From an uncultured Oscillibacter sp. (lineage in GTDB: Bacteria; Bacillota; Clostridia; Oscillospirales; Oscillospiraceae), in the NCBI GenBank assembly GCA_947244595.1, contig CAMXKT010000008.1:1-40581 (forward strand): 40,581 bases of DNA. The letters are read 5' to 3'. The stretch's first letter is position 1, and each line of letters begins with the position of its first letter. Positions 5,675 to 14,238 of this stretch are shown piece by piece. The position numbers and the translations under genes are program-made. The notes below the pieces were generated by a model. The model was not told where the DNA came from and did not search any database. It saw only the letters and a program-made list of their open reading frames with translations.

Positions 5675-7558
5675 ATGGCGAAAAAACAGTTCAAAGCGGA
5701 ATCCAAGCGGCTCCTGGACCTGATGATCAACTCCATCTACACCCACAAGGAGATCTTCCTCCGGGAGATCATCTCCAACGCCAGCGACGCCTGCGACAAG
5801 CTGTGCTACCAGGCCCTGACCGACAGCGCCGTGGGCATGGACCGGGGGGATTTCAAGATCGAGATCACCGTGGACAAGGACGCCCGGACCCTGACGGTCT
5901 CCGATAACGGCGTGGGCATGGACAAGGCGGACCTGGAAAACAACCTGGGCGTCATCGCCTCCTCCGGCTCCTACCAGTTCAAGCAGGAGATCGGGGACGA
6001 CGCCAAGGAGACCGACGTCATCGGTCAGTTCGGCGTGGGCTTCTACTCCGCCTTCATGGTCTCCGACCAGATCACCGTGGTGACGAGGAAGTACGGCGCG
6101 GAGAGCGGGTACAAATGGCAGTCCTCCGGGGCCGACGGCTACACCATCACGGAATGCGAAAAGGAAACCGTGGGCACGGATATCGTCATGCACATCAAGC
6201 CGGACACGGACGACGAAAAATACGGCGAGTTCCTGGAGAACTGGAAGCTCCAGGAGCTGGTGCGGAAGTACTCCGACTACATCCGCTTCCCCATCCGCAT
6301 GGAGGTTTCCAAGACCCGGAAGAAGGAGGACTCCCCGGAGGATAAGCCGGAGTATGAGACCTACACCGAGGTGGAGACCCTGAACTCCATGGTCCCCATC
6401 TGGCAGCGGTCCAAGAGCGAGGTCACCGCCGAGGAGTACAACAAGTTCTATCGGGACAAGTTCCACGACTACGCCGACCCCCAGCGCTGTCTCCCCGTCT
6501 CCGTGGAGGGCAGCGTCACCTATAAGGCCCTGCTCTTCGTCCCCGGGGCCACGCCCTTCGACTACTACACCAAGGAGTTTGAAAAGGGCCTCCAGCTCTA
6601 CTCCAACGGCGTGCTCATCATGGACAAGTGCGCCGACCTGCTGCCGGAGCACTTCCGTTTCGTCCGGGGCGTCGTCGACTCGCCGGACCTGAGTCTGAAC
6701 ATCTCCCGGGAGCTCCTCCAGCATGACCGGCAGCTGAAGATCATCGCCTCCAACCTGGAGAAGAAGATCAAGACGGACCTGGGCAAATTCCTGGCGGAGG
6801 ACCGGGAGGGATATCAGAAATTCTGGAAGAACTTCGGCCGCCAGCTGAAATACGGCGTGGTGAACGAGTATGGCCGCCACAAGGACCTGCTCCAGGACCT
6901 GCTACTGTTCTACTCCTCCACGGAGAAAAAGCCCGTCACCCTGGACGAGTATGTCTCCCGGATGAAGGAGGACCAGAAGTATATCTACTACGCCGCCGGG
7001 GAGACCGTGGACAAGATCGACAAGCTCCCCCAGACCGAGGGCCTGCGGGACGCGGGGACGGAGATCCTCTACTTCACCGAGGAGGTGGACGAGTTCTGCG
7101 CCCAGACTCTGCGGACCTACAAGGAGAAGGAGTTCCGCTCCGTGCTGGACCAGGAGATTGAAGAAGGGGCGGAGAAAAAGGCCGAGGAGGAGGCCGAGGC
7201 CCACAAGGGGACCTTCGACTTTGTGAAGGAGGCCCTGGGAGACAAGGTCAAGGAGGTCAAAGCCAGCGCCCGGCTGAAATCCCATCCCGTCTGCCTCACC
7301 GCCGGAGAGGGCCTGAGCTTCGAGATGGAGAAGTACTTCCAGGCCGTTCAGCCCGACGCGTCCTTCAAGGCGGACCGCATTCTGGAGCTGAACGTGGAGC
7401 ACCCCGCCTTCCAGGCCCTGGAGGCCGCCGTGGAGGGGGACCCCGAGAAGGCGAAGACCTACGCCGCCCTGCTCTATAACCAGGCCCTGCTGATCGCGGG
7501 CCTGCCTCTGGAGGACCCCTCCGGGTACACCGACCTGGTCTGCGGGCTGATGAAGTGA
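5675..7558 (+). CDS. htpG: Hsp90-family chaperone HtpG
   Basis: 627 residues, full length for bacterial Hsp90. The N-terminal GHKL ATPase motifs are present: NASDACDKL (Asn and Asp contacts), DNGVGM and GQFGVGFYSAF. The middle domain contains NISRELLQ, where the family's ATPase-activating arginine lies, and the C-terminal dimerisation domain is intact. It is an ATP-driven cytosolic chaperone. The start at 5675 is preceded by AAGGAAG; an in-frame TTG at 5639 is less likely. A MATE exporter begins four bases after the stop, implying cotranscription. Confidence 0.95.
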   Translation: MAKKQFKAESKRLLDLMINSIYTHKEIFLREIISNASDACDKLCYQALTDSAVGMDRGDFKIEITVDKDARTLTVSDNGVGMDKADLENNLGVIASSGSYQFKQEIGDDAKETDVIGQFGVGFYSAFMVSDQITVVTRKYGAESGYKWQSSGADGYTITECEKETVGTDIVMHIKPDTDDEKYGEFLENWKLQELVRKYSDYIRFPIRMEVSKTRKKEDSPEDKPEYETYTEVETLNSMVPIWQRSKSEVTAEEYNKFYRDKFHDYADPQRCLPVSVEGSVTYKALLFVPGATPFDYYTKEFEKGLQLYSNGVLIMDKCADLLPEHFRFVRGVVDSPDLSLNISRELLQHDRQLKIIASNLEKKIKTDLGKFLAEDREGYQKFWKNFGRQLKYGVVNEYGRHKDLLQDLLLFYSSTEKKPVTLDEYVSRMKEDQKYIYYAAGETVDKIDKLPQTEGLRDAGTEILYFTEEVDEFCAQTLRTYKEKEFRSVLDQEIEEGAEKKAEEEAEAHKGTFDFVKEALGDKVKEVKASARLKSHPVCLTAGEGLSFEMEKYFQAVQPDASFKADRILELNVEHPAFQALEAAVEGDPEKAKTYAALLYNQALLIAGLPLEDPSGYTDLVCGLMK

Positions 7559-7562
7559 GCCC

Positions 7563-8936
7563 ATGAACCAAAAAAGCGTTGACCTGGGCAGCGGGAAGGT
7601 GAGTAAGCTGCTGTTCTCCCTGGCCCTGCCCACCATCACCTCTCAGATCGTCAACATGCTGTACAACCTGGTGGACCGGGTGTACATCGGGCACATGCGG
7701 CCCGTGGACACGGTGGGGGCCCTGGCCCTCACCGGCGTGGGAGTCTGCCTGCCCGTCATCATGATCATCTCCGCCTTTGCCTCCCTGGTGGGTGTGGGCG
7801 GTGCGCCCCGGGCCTCCATCCAGGAGGGCCGGGGGGATCTGGAGGGCTCCCAAAACATCATGGGCAACAGCTTCACCCTGCTGGTGGTCACGGCCCTGGC
7901 GCTGACCCTGGTGTTCCAGAATTTTGCCGAGCCCCTGCTGCTGACCTTCGGCGCCAGTGAGAATACCATCGGCTACGCCCTGGACTATATGAAGATCTAC
8001 TCCCTGGGCACCCTCTTCGTTCAGGTGACCTTGGGCATGAACGCCTACATCACGGCCCAGGGCTTCACCACCGTCAGCATGAAAACCGTCCTCATTGGGG
8101 CGGGGCTGAACACGCTGCTGGATCCCATTTTCATTTTCGGCTTCGGCCTGGGGGTTCGGGGCGCGGCCCTGGCGACCATCCTCTCCCAAGCGGTCTCCGC
8201 CGCCTGGGTCCTGCGCTTCCTCACCGGGCCGAATACCAAGTGGCGGCTGCGGCGGGAGTATCTCCGGCCCCGGCCCAAGGTCTTCATGCCCTGTCTGGCG
8301 CTGGGCCTGTCCCCCTTCATCATGCAGTCCACGGAGAGCCTTATCGCCGTGTGCTTCAACTCCTCCCTTTTGAAGTACGGCGGGGACGTGGCGGTGGGGG
8401 CCATGACGGTGCTGACCAGTACCATGCAGTTTGCCATGATGCCCCTCCAGGGCCTGAGCCAGGGCTGCCAGCCCATTGTCAGCTACAACTACGGGGCGCG
8501 GAACGCCCAACGGGTGAAGGACGCGTTCAAATGCCTGCTGAAAGCCTGCGTGACCTATTCGGCAATCCTCTGGCTGCTGGTGCAGACCCTCCCCCGGGTC
8601 TTCGTGCTGATGTTCAACAACGACCCGGCGCTGGTGGATTACGCCGCCTGGGCCCTGCGGATTTACATGGCCACCGGGTTCATGTTCGGCGTTCAGATCG
8701 CCTGCCAGCAGACCTTCGTGGCCCTGGGGAATGCCAAGACCTCTCTGTTCCTGGCGGTGCTGCGGAAGATCATCCTGTTGATCCCCCTCATCTATATCCT
8801 GCCCAACTTCTTCGCCGACAAGGCCTTCGCCGTCTTCCTGGCGGAGCCGGTGGCGGACTTCTTGGCGGTGTGTGCCACCGCCTCCATGTTCGCCGTTCAG
8901 TTCGGGCGGAGTATGGCGGAGCTGAAGGAGAGCTAG
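7563..8936 (+). CDS. MATE-family multidrug/cation antiporter
   Basis: 457 residues, close to the family norm, with about twelve membrane segments in two homologous halves. The N-terminal half begins LALPTITSQIVNMLYNLVDRV and the second half carries QGLSQGCQPIVSYNYGA, both typical MATE helices. It probably exports organic cations or drugs in exchange for sodium or protons. It begins four bases after htpG without a clear ribosome site, so translation is probably coupled. The closest MATE group is the DinF/NorM-like set of Clostridia; the substrate is unknown. Confidence 0.9.
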   Translation: MNQKSVDLGSGKVSKLLFSLALPTITSQIVNMLYNLVDRVYIGHMRPVDTVGALALTGVGVCLPVIMIISAFASLVGVGGAPRASIQEGRGDLEGSQNIMGNSFTLLVVTALALTLVFQNFAEPLLLTFGASENTIGYALDYMKIYSLGTLFVQVTLGMNAYITAQGFTTVSMKTVLIGAGLNTLLDPIFIFGFGLGVRGAALATILSQAVSAAWVLRFLTGPNTKWRLRREYLRPRPKVFMPCLALGLSPFIMQSTESLIAVCFNSSLLKYGGDVAVGAMTVLTSTMQFAMMPLQGLSQGCQPIVSYNYGARNAQRVKDAFKCLLKACVTYSAILWLLVQTLPRVFVLMFNNDPALVDYAAWALRIYMATGFMFGVQIACQQTFVALGNAKTSLFLAVLRKIILLIPLIYILPNFFADKAFAVFLAEPVADFLAVCATASMFAVQFGRSMAELKES

Positions 8937-8948
8937 ACCGGGAATCGG

Positions 8949-8975
8949 AAAGCCGGGCCAAAACGGCCCGGCTTT
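8949..8975 (+). terminator. Terminator of the htpG-MATE unit
   Basis: AAAGCCGGGCC / GGCCCGGCTTT arms with an AAAAC loop are followed by CTTTG. Confidence 0.75.
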
Positions 8976-9026
8976 CTTTGCGCGCGAAGCGTGTTCTCAG
9001 ATTCCCCGCAGTCCAGAGGGCGGAGC

Positions 9027-9073
9027 AAAAAAAGCGGCCGGCGCGGAGGAAGCTCCGCGTCGGCCGGAACGCT
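9027..9073 (-). terminator. Terminator of the DUF4234 gene
   Basis: On the minus strand, AGCGTTCCGGCCGACGCGGAG pairs imperfectly with CTCCGCGCCGGCCGCT, and TTTTTT follows. It starts just after the gene's stop. Confidence 0.8.
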
Positions 9074-9082
9074 TTACGATGA

Positions 9083-9430
9083 TTACGCCGCAAACTCGTT
9101 GAGCTCGGACTGCATCAAGGCATAAGAGATGATGGTGAGCCCGAAGACGGACAGCACCAGATAGAGGATCCCCAGATGGCCCGCCGGCAGGCCCCTCGTC
9201 ATCCGCTGGCGGTCCAGATCGTCGCCGGCGCGATAGAGCCAATAGAGACCGTAGATATTGCAGGTGATGATGGACAGCAGCAGCACGATCCCGCCGGAAG
9301 GACCGTTGGGACGGGCTGTCGCCGTGTTCACATCTTCCGCCAGGCAGTACAGCCAGTAGAGGCTGTATAACCCGCAGGTGACGATAGACAGGACAATGCA
9401 CAGACCGATGCTTTTTCTCTGAATAGGCAT
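9083..9430 (-). CDS. DUF4234 small membrane protein
   Basis: 115 residues with three predicted membrane segments. Two begin with the same pattern: a hydrophobic stretch, then TCGLYSLYWLYCLAEDVN and TCNIYGLYWLYRAGDDLD. The repeated T-C-x-Y-x-x-Y-W motif is diagnostic of the DUF4234 family, which has no assigned function. GGGAG upstream marks the start at 9430. It has its own promoter and terminator. The C-terminus ends shortly after a third hydrophobic segment. Confidence 0.82.
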   Translation of the reverse strand: MPIQRKSIGLCIVLSIVTCGLYSLYWLYCLAEDVNTATARPNGPSGGIVLLLSIITCNIYGLYWLYRAGDDLDRQRMTRGLPAGHLGILYLVLSVFGLTIISYALMQSELNEFAA

Positions 9431-9485
9431 AAATGATCTCCCTCTCCCTAAAATATTTCCCCCCGCGGAAATGGGCTCCGTAAGC

Positions 9486-9514
9486 AGTATAGCACGGGCC
9501 CTCTCCGGATGCAA
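9486..9514 (-). promoter_or_regulatory. Promoter of the DUF4234 gene
   Basis: -35 TTGCAT (9509-9514) and -10 TATACT (9486-9491) with a 17-bp spacer on the minus strand. Confidence 0.75.
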
Positions 9515-9743
9515 CAGGAAAAGGACGCTCCGCCGTTGGCCGCCTGTCCCGTGAGGAGGACCAGGGCGCAAAGAGGCCGGAAATGCGGCAAAGAGAAAAG
9601 CTGCAGTCGTCTCCGGTGGTAATATTTGGCGGCGGCGGGCTGGAAAACAATGAAAATTTCGGCAAATCAGCCAAAGATTTTGCTACTTTTTTGTGCTAAA
9701 ATCCGGTGCGTTGGGATAGAACAAATTATTTTGCAAAAACTAC

Positions 9744-9797
9744 TTGCAATATGAACGTGAATCGTGTAATATAGTCTTGAAAACTATATTACACGAT
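9744..9797 (+). promoter_or_regulatory. trhA promoter overlapped by a 15-bp inverted repeat
   Basis: -35 TTGCAA (9744-9749), 17-bp spacer, -10 TAATAT (9767-9772). The sequence ATCGTGTAATATAGT (9761-9775) is followed after 7 bases by its exact reverse complement (9783-9797). The left arm contains the -10 and the right arm covers the expected start site, the usual position for a repressor. No U-tract follows, so it is not a terminator. No regulator gene lies next to it. Confidence 0.75.
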
Positions 9798-9826
9798 ATT
9801 AACAGCGCAAGCTGAGGAGGAGCACG

Positions 9827-10540
9827 ATGGAGGCTGTTTTGACAAAGCAGGAACTGCAGCGGGCCCGCCTGCGGGCGGTCCGGCGGGCGAAGGTCCAGGC
9901 CCGGAACGAGCCTCCCCGGCTGTCGCTGGGGGAGGAGGTCTTCAACGCCGTCAGCCACGGCCTGGGGGCCCTGGGGGCGGCGGCGGCGCTGACCATGCTG
10001 CTGATCCACTCCCACGGGGCCATGGAGCTGCTGGCCTCCTGCGTGTACGGGATCAGCATGGTGGTCATGATGCTGATGAGCGCCGCCTACCACGCCATGC
10101 CCACCGGATCCGGGGCCAAGCGGGTCCTCCGGCGGTTCGACTACACGTCCATTTATCTGCTGATCGGCGGCACCTTCGCCCCTATTCTGCTGCTGTACCT
10201 GGGGGGGACCCTGGGGGTGGCGCTGTTCTGCGTCCAGTGGGCGGTGATCCTCACCGGCGTGACGCTGGTGATGGTCTTCGGTCCCGGCCGCTGGCCGGCC
10301 CTGCACTTCACGCTGTACTTCCTCATCGGGTGGAGCGGGCTGATGTTCCTGCCCCGGATGTACCTCCACAGCCGGACCCTGCTGTGGTTCATCTTCGCGG
10401 GGGGACTGGCCTACACCCTGGGGATGATCCCCTTTGCCGGGAAGAAGAAGTACAACCACTGCGTCTGGCACGTCTTCGTTCTGGCGGGGGCGGCCCTCCA
10501 CTGGATCGGCATTTATACCCAGATTTACGCCGTCCTCTGA
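9827..10540 (+). CDS. trhA: Hemolysin III / PAQR-family membrane protein
   Basis: 237 residues with seven predicted membrane segments. The family's metal-site residues are visible: EEVFNAVSHG near residue 45, SAAYHAMP near 88-95, and HVFVLAGAALHW near 220, supplying the His residues of the PAQR zinc site. Homologues are called hemolysin III or TrhA and are linked to membrane lipid homeostasis; the hemolysin name is historical. It has an unusually long basic N-terminus of about 30 residues. GAGGAGG lies 6-8 bases before the start at 9827. It is a single gene under a dyad-controlled promoter. Confidence 0.9.
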   Translation: MEAVLTKQELQRARLRAVRRAKVQARNEPPRLSLGEEVFNAVSHGLGALGAAAALTMLLIHSHGAMELLASCVYGISMVVMMLMSAAYHAMPTGSGAKRVLRRFDYTSIYLLIGGTFAPILLLYLGGTLGVALFCVQWAVILTGVTLVMVFGPGRWPALHFTLYFLIGWSGLMFLPRMYLHSRTLLWFIFAGGLAYTLGMIPFAGKKKYNHCVWHVFVLAGAALHWIGIYTQIYAVL

Positions 10541-10556
10541 TCAAAAAATGAATCGA

Positions 10557-10600
10557 ACGCCCGGGCGCCGTCTCCGACAGGATGGAGCCCGGGCGTTTGC
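10557..10600 (+). terminator. Terminator of trhA
   Basis: AACGCCCGGGC (10557-10567) pairs with GCCCGGGCGTT (10587-10597) around a 19-base loop. The following tract is only weakly T-rich. Confidence 0.65.
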
Positions 10601-10648
10601 CTGCTTTCCCAGCATCAAGGACGCGTTAAAATTTGAGGGGGAAAGCGA

Positions 10649-10706
10649 TTGACGCAAGCGTTTTCGCCCTTGATACTCTTGACTTTTCCGTAAGAGTTAC
10701 TATAAT
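10649..10706 (+). promoter_or_regulatory. Tandem promoters of the ATP synthase operon
   Basis: P1: TTGACG (10649-10654), 17 bp, GATACT (10672-10677). P2: TTGACT (10679-10684), 16 bp, TATAAT (10701-10706); P2 is the better match. The leader downstream can form a stem of CTCCCC (10725-10730) with GGGGAG (10750-10755) just before the ribosome site of atpB. Confidence 0.75.
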
Positions 10707-10777
10707 CAAACCGTAACAAATCCACTCCCCGCGCCCGCCGGCCTGGGCGGGGGAGCATGAGAGAGAAGGGATGCTTG

Positions 10778-11602
10778 ATGAAAGAACACAAAAAGGGCCT
10801 GGCGCTGTGGCTGGCGGCGGTCCTGGCGCTGTTGGCGGGCGCTCTGCTCGTCGGGTCTCCCGGCCGGACGGAGACCGTAAAGGAGGCCATGCGGGATGCC
10901 GTGCTCCACGACGTGAACCGGATCAGCCTCTTCGGGCTCAAGGAGGTGAACCCGGGGCTGGTGTCCGCCTTCACGGTGACGCTGATTCTGCTCCTGGCGG
11001 CGGCCTGCATCCGGGTTTTCGTGATCCCGAAGTTCCAGTACAGGCCCGGGAAGCTCCAGATGCTGCTGGAGGAGGTCGTGGGCCTGTTCAGCGGCATGGC
11101 CAGGAGCAGCAGCCCCCACCGCTGCGGCTTCCTGGGGGCCTATATCTTCGCCGCCGGGGCCTACATCTTCGTGGGGACGCTGTTCGAGCTGCTGGGCCTC
11201 CAGGCCGTCACGGTCCACGGACACCCCATTACGCTGCCCGCGCCGCTGTCGGACGTGAACGCCGCCATCGCCATGGGGACGTTCTCCTACCTGATGATTC
11301 TCTCCGGCGGCGTGGCGGTCAACGGGGTGCGCGGCGTGGGGAAGACGCTGAAAGAGTTCTCCCTGCCCATCTCCATGAGCTTCCGGCTCTTCGGGGCCCT
11401 GCTCAGCGGCCTGCTGGTGACGGAACTGGTCTATTACTACGTCAATCTGAGCTTTGTGCTGCCGGTGGTGGTGGGCGTGCTGTTCACCCTGCTTCACGCC
11501 CTGATTCAGACCTATGTGCTGACCATGCTGACGGCGCTGTACTACGGCGAGGTGTCCGAGCCCTCCCCGCCGAAGGCGAAGAAAAAACACCGGGCCGCCT
11601 GA
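10778..11602 (+). CDS. atpB: ATP synthase Fo subunit a
   Basis: 274 residues with about six membrane segments. The essential stator arginine is R203 in SFRLFGALLSG; the family usually has Asn where this protein has Ala after RLFG. LIQTYVLTMLTALYY near 250 supplies the conserved Gln of the last helix, and PLSDVNAAIA at 156-165 matches the family's P-x-x-D-x-N motif. It forms the ion half-channels next to the c ring. The start at 10778 is chosen because AGAAGGG lies 7 bases upstream; an ATG at 10757 is alternative. First gene of the operon; no atpI is present. Confidence 0.93.
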   Translation: MKEHKKGLALWLAAVLALLAGALLVGSPGRTETVKEAMRDAVLHDVNRISLFGLKEVNPGLVSAFTVTLILLLAAACIRVFVIPKFQYRPGKLQMLLEEVVGLFSGMARSSSPHRCGFLGAYIFAAGAYIFVGTLFELLGLQAVTVHGHPITLPAPLSDVNAAIAMGTFSYLMILSGGVAVNGVRGVGKTLKEFSLPISMSFRLFGALLSGLLVTELVYYYVNLSFVLPVVVGVLFTLLHALIQTYVLTMLTALYYGEVSEPSPPKAKKKHRAA

Positions 11603-11633
11603 GTACGGCCCAGACATTTGAAGAAGAACATAA

Positions 11634-12002
<369 letters not shown>

Positions 12003-12007
12003 GGCAG

Positions 12008-12502
12008 GTGGAGGCAGTGAATATCCCCCTGAATATCGATTGGCAGCAGATTCTGCTGCACTGGATGAATCTTGCGATTCTCACCGGCGGGCTGTACTTC
12101 CTGCTTTACGACCCGGTGAAGCGGTTCATGGAAAAGCGGGAGGCGTACTACCGAGGCCTGGAGGAGCAGGCCGCCGGAAAGCTCCGGGAGGCGGAGGAGC
12201 TGAAAGCCGCCTATCAGGCCAGGCTGGACGGGGCCGAGGAGGAAATTCATCAGGCCCGGGCCAAGGCCCAGGCGGCGGTCCAGCAGTCCGTGGAGGAGCA
12301 GATGGCCCAGGCCAGGCAGATCGTGGCCAAGGCCAAGGAGGAGGCCGCCAGCAGCCGGGAGCAGATCATCAAGGAGTCCCAGCGGGAGCTGCGGGAGCTG
12401 ACGGTGGCGGCGGTGAAGAAATTGACGGTGAAGGCCGACACGGACCTCTTCGACCAATTCCTGGATTTGGCGGAGGGAGGAACGCCCCATGAGAACCACT
12501 AG
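12008..12502 (+). CDS. atpF: ATP synthase Fo subunit b
   Basis: 164 residues: one N-terminal membrane helix (WMNLAILTGGLYFLLYDPV), then a long charged coiled coil of the peripheral stalk to the C-terminus. The length is normal for b, so it contains no added delta domain. GTG at 12008 is taken as the start, though the Shine-Dalgarno spacing is poor; GTG at 12017 is alternative. The 3' end overlaps the next gene by 14 bases. The C-terminal VAAVKKLTVKADTDLFDQFL should contact the delta-like domain fused to alpha (inference). Confidence 0.9.
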   Translation: MEAVNIPLNIDWQQILLHWMNLAILTGGLYFLLYDPVKRFMEKREAYYRGLEEQAAGKLREAEELKAAYQARLDGAEEEIHQARAKAQAAVQQSVEEQMAQARQIVAKAKEEAASSREQIIKESQRELRELTVAAVKKLTVKADTDLFDQFLDLAEGGTPHENH

Positions 12503-14237
12503 AGGCTCGCTGACGGCGGAGCTCCGCAGCGCCGTCAAGCCCACGGAGGAACAGCTCCGGCGCTTTGAAAAGTTTCTGGCGGACAAATACAAGCGGAAGG
12601 TCCCTCTTCACTGGGAGGAGGACCCCGCCCTAAAGCAGGGCTTCCGCCTCCAGGTGGGGGCGGACATGTACGACTGGACCATGAAAGGCCGGGTCCGGCA
12701 GTTTCGGGACTATGTCCGGGGACTGGAGAGCGGGTCCAACGACATTCTGCCCCTGATGCGCCAGGCGGTGGAGGACTGGACCGTGGCCGTGAATCCGGAG
12801 GAGATCGGCGAGGTGGTCTCCGTGGACGGCGAGATCGCCGTGGTTAAGGGCCTGGACCACGCCCAGTACGGGGAGATCTTGGTCTTCAACTCCGGCGTCA
12901 AGGGCATGGTCCAGGACCTGCGCCGGGACGGCGTCAGCTGCATCCTCTTCGGTAGCGGCGAGGAGGTCTCCGCCGGCAGCATGGTCCGGCGAACCCTCAA
13001 GACCGCCGGCATGCCGGTGGGCGAGGGCTTCCTGGGCCGGGTGGTGGACGCCCTGGGCGTCCCCATAGACGGCAAGGGCAAGATCCGGGCGGAGGCCCAC
13101 CGGCCCATTGAGACCCCGGCCCCGGGCATCCTGGACCGCCAGCCGGTGAACACCCCCATGGAGACGGGCCTTTTGGCCATCGACTCCATGTTCCCCATCG
13201 GCCGGGGACAGCGGGAGCTGATCATCGGCGACCGGCAGACCGGTAAGACGGCCATCGCCCTGGACACCATCCTGAACCAGAAGGGGAAAGACGTGGTCTG
13301 CATCTACGTGGCCATCGGGCAGAAGGCCAGCAGCGTTGCCCAGATCGTGGAGAACCTGAGCCGCCGGGGGGCCATGGAGTACACCGCCGTGGTCAGCGCC
13401 CCGGCCAGCGCCTCCGCGGCGCTCCAGTATATCGCGCCCTACGCGGGCTGCGCCCTGGGGGAGCACTTCATGCGCCAGGGGCGGGACGTGCTCATCGTCT
13501 ACGACGACCTCAGCAAGCACGCCATCGCCTACCGGACCCTCAGCCTTCTGCTGGAGCGGTCCCCGGGGCGGGAGGCCTACCCCGGCGACGTGTTCTATCT
13601 CCACTCCCGGCTTTTAGAGCGGGCGGCCCACCTCTCCGACGAGCTGGGGGGCGGCAGCATGACCGCCCTGCCCATTGTGGAGACCCAGGCGGGGGACGTG
13701 TCCGCTTATATTCCGACGAATATCATCTCCATCACCGACGGGCAGATCTTCCTGGAGAGCGATCTGTTCTTCGCGGGCCAGCGGCCCGCCGTCAACGTGG
13801 GCCTCTCCGTCTCCCGCGTGGGCGGCGACGCCCAGACCAAGGCCATGAAGAAGGCCGTGGGGACCCTCCGGCTGGATCTGGCCCAGTACCGGGAGATGGA
13901 GGTCTTTACCCAGTTCTCCAGCGACCTGGACGACGCCACCAAGCGCCAGCTGACCTACGGCCAGAGCCTGATGCGCCTGCTGCGCCAGCCCCGGTACGCC
14001 CCCCTGTCCCAGCACCAGCAGGTGATAGTCCTGACGGCGGCCATGGCCCATATCATGCAGGACGTGCCCCTGGAGAACATGGACGCCTTCCGGGCCCATC
14101 TGCTCTCCGTGGTGGAGGCGGAGGCCCCGGACCTCTGCGGCCGCATCGACCGCACGGGCCAGCTGGACCCGGAGGACCGGGAGGAGATCGTCGCTCTGGC
14201 GAGGAGGGCCCTGGAGAGCGGAAGGAAGGGCGGCTGA
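12489..14237 (+). CDS. atpA: ATP synthase alpha subunit with fused delta C-terminal domain
   Basis: 582 residues against about 500 usual. Residues about 10-78 match the C-terminal third of subunit delta (E. coli AtpH): KPTEEQLRRFEKFL, KRKVPLHWEEDPAL, GFRLQVGADMYDWTMKGRV. From about 82 a normal alpha follows, including its N-terminal helix (DILPLMRQAVEDW), Walker A GDRQTGKT at 247-254 and the Arg-finger region VGLSVSRVGGDAQ. The in-frame TGA at 12429 and the full-length atpF leave no room for the delta N-terminal domain. GGAGGG precedes the ATG. No other delta gene is in the operon. Order: a, c, b, delta-alpha, gamma, beta, epsilon. Confidence 0.93.
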   Translation: MRTTRGSLTAELRSAVKPTEEQLRRFEKFLADKYKRKVPLHWEEDPALKQGFRLQVGADMYDWTMKGRVRQFRDYVRGLESGSNDILPLMRQAVEDWTVAVNPEEIGEVVSVDGEIAVVKGLDHAQYGEILVFNSGVKGMVQDLRRDGVSCILFGSGEEVSAGSMVRRTLKTAGMPVGEGFLGRVVDALGVPIDGKGKIRAEAHRPIETPAPGILDRQPVNTPMETGLLAIDSMFPIGRGQRELIIGDRQTGKTAIALDTILNQKGKDVVCIYVAIGQKASSVAQIVENLSRRGAMEYTAVVSAPASASAALQYIAPYAGCALGEHFMRQGRDVLIVYDDLSKHAIAYRTLSLLLERSPGREAYPGDVFYLHSRLLERAAHLSDELGGGSMTALPIVETQAGDVSAYIPTNIISITDGQIFLESDLFFAGQRPAVNVGLSVSRVGGDAQTKAMKKAVGTLRLDLAQYREMEVFTQFSSDLDDATKRQLTYGQSLMRLLRQPRYAPLSQHQQVIVLTAAMAHIMQDVPLENMDAFRAHLLSVVEAEAPDLCGRIDRTGQLDPEDREEIVALARRALESGRKGG

Positions 14238-14238
14238 C

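Larger units (their letters stand above)
9431..9826. other. 396-base divergent intergenic region
   Basis: It holds the DUF4234 promoter near 9486-9514 and the trhA promoter and operator at 9744-9797. Between about 9515 and 9740 I see no gene and no strong hairpin; the stretch near 9640-9740 is A+T rich. Confidence 0.6.
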
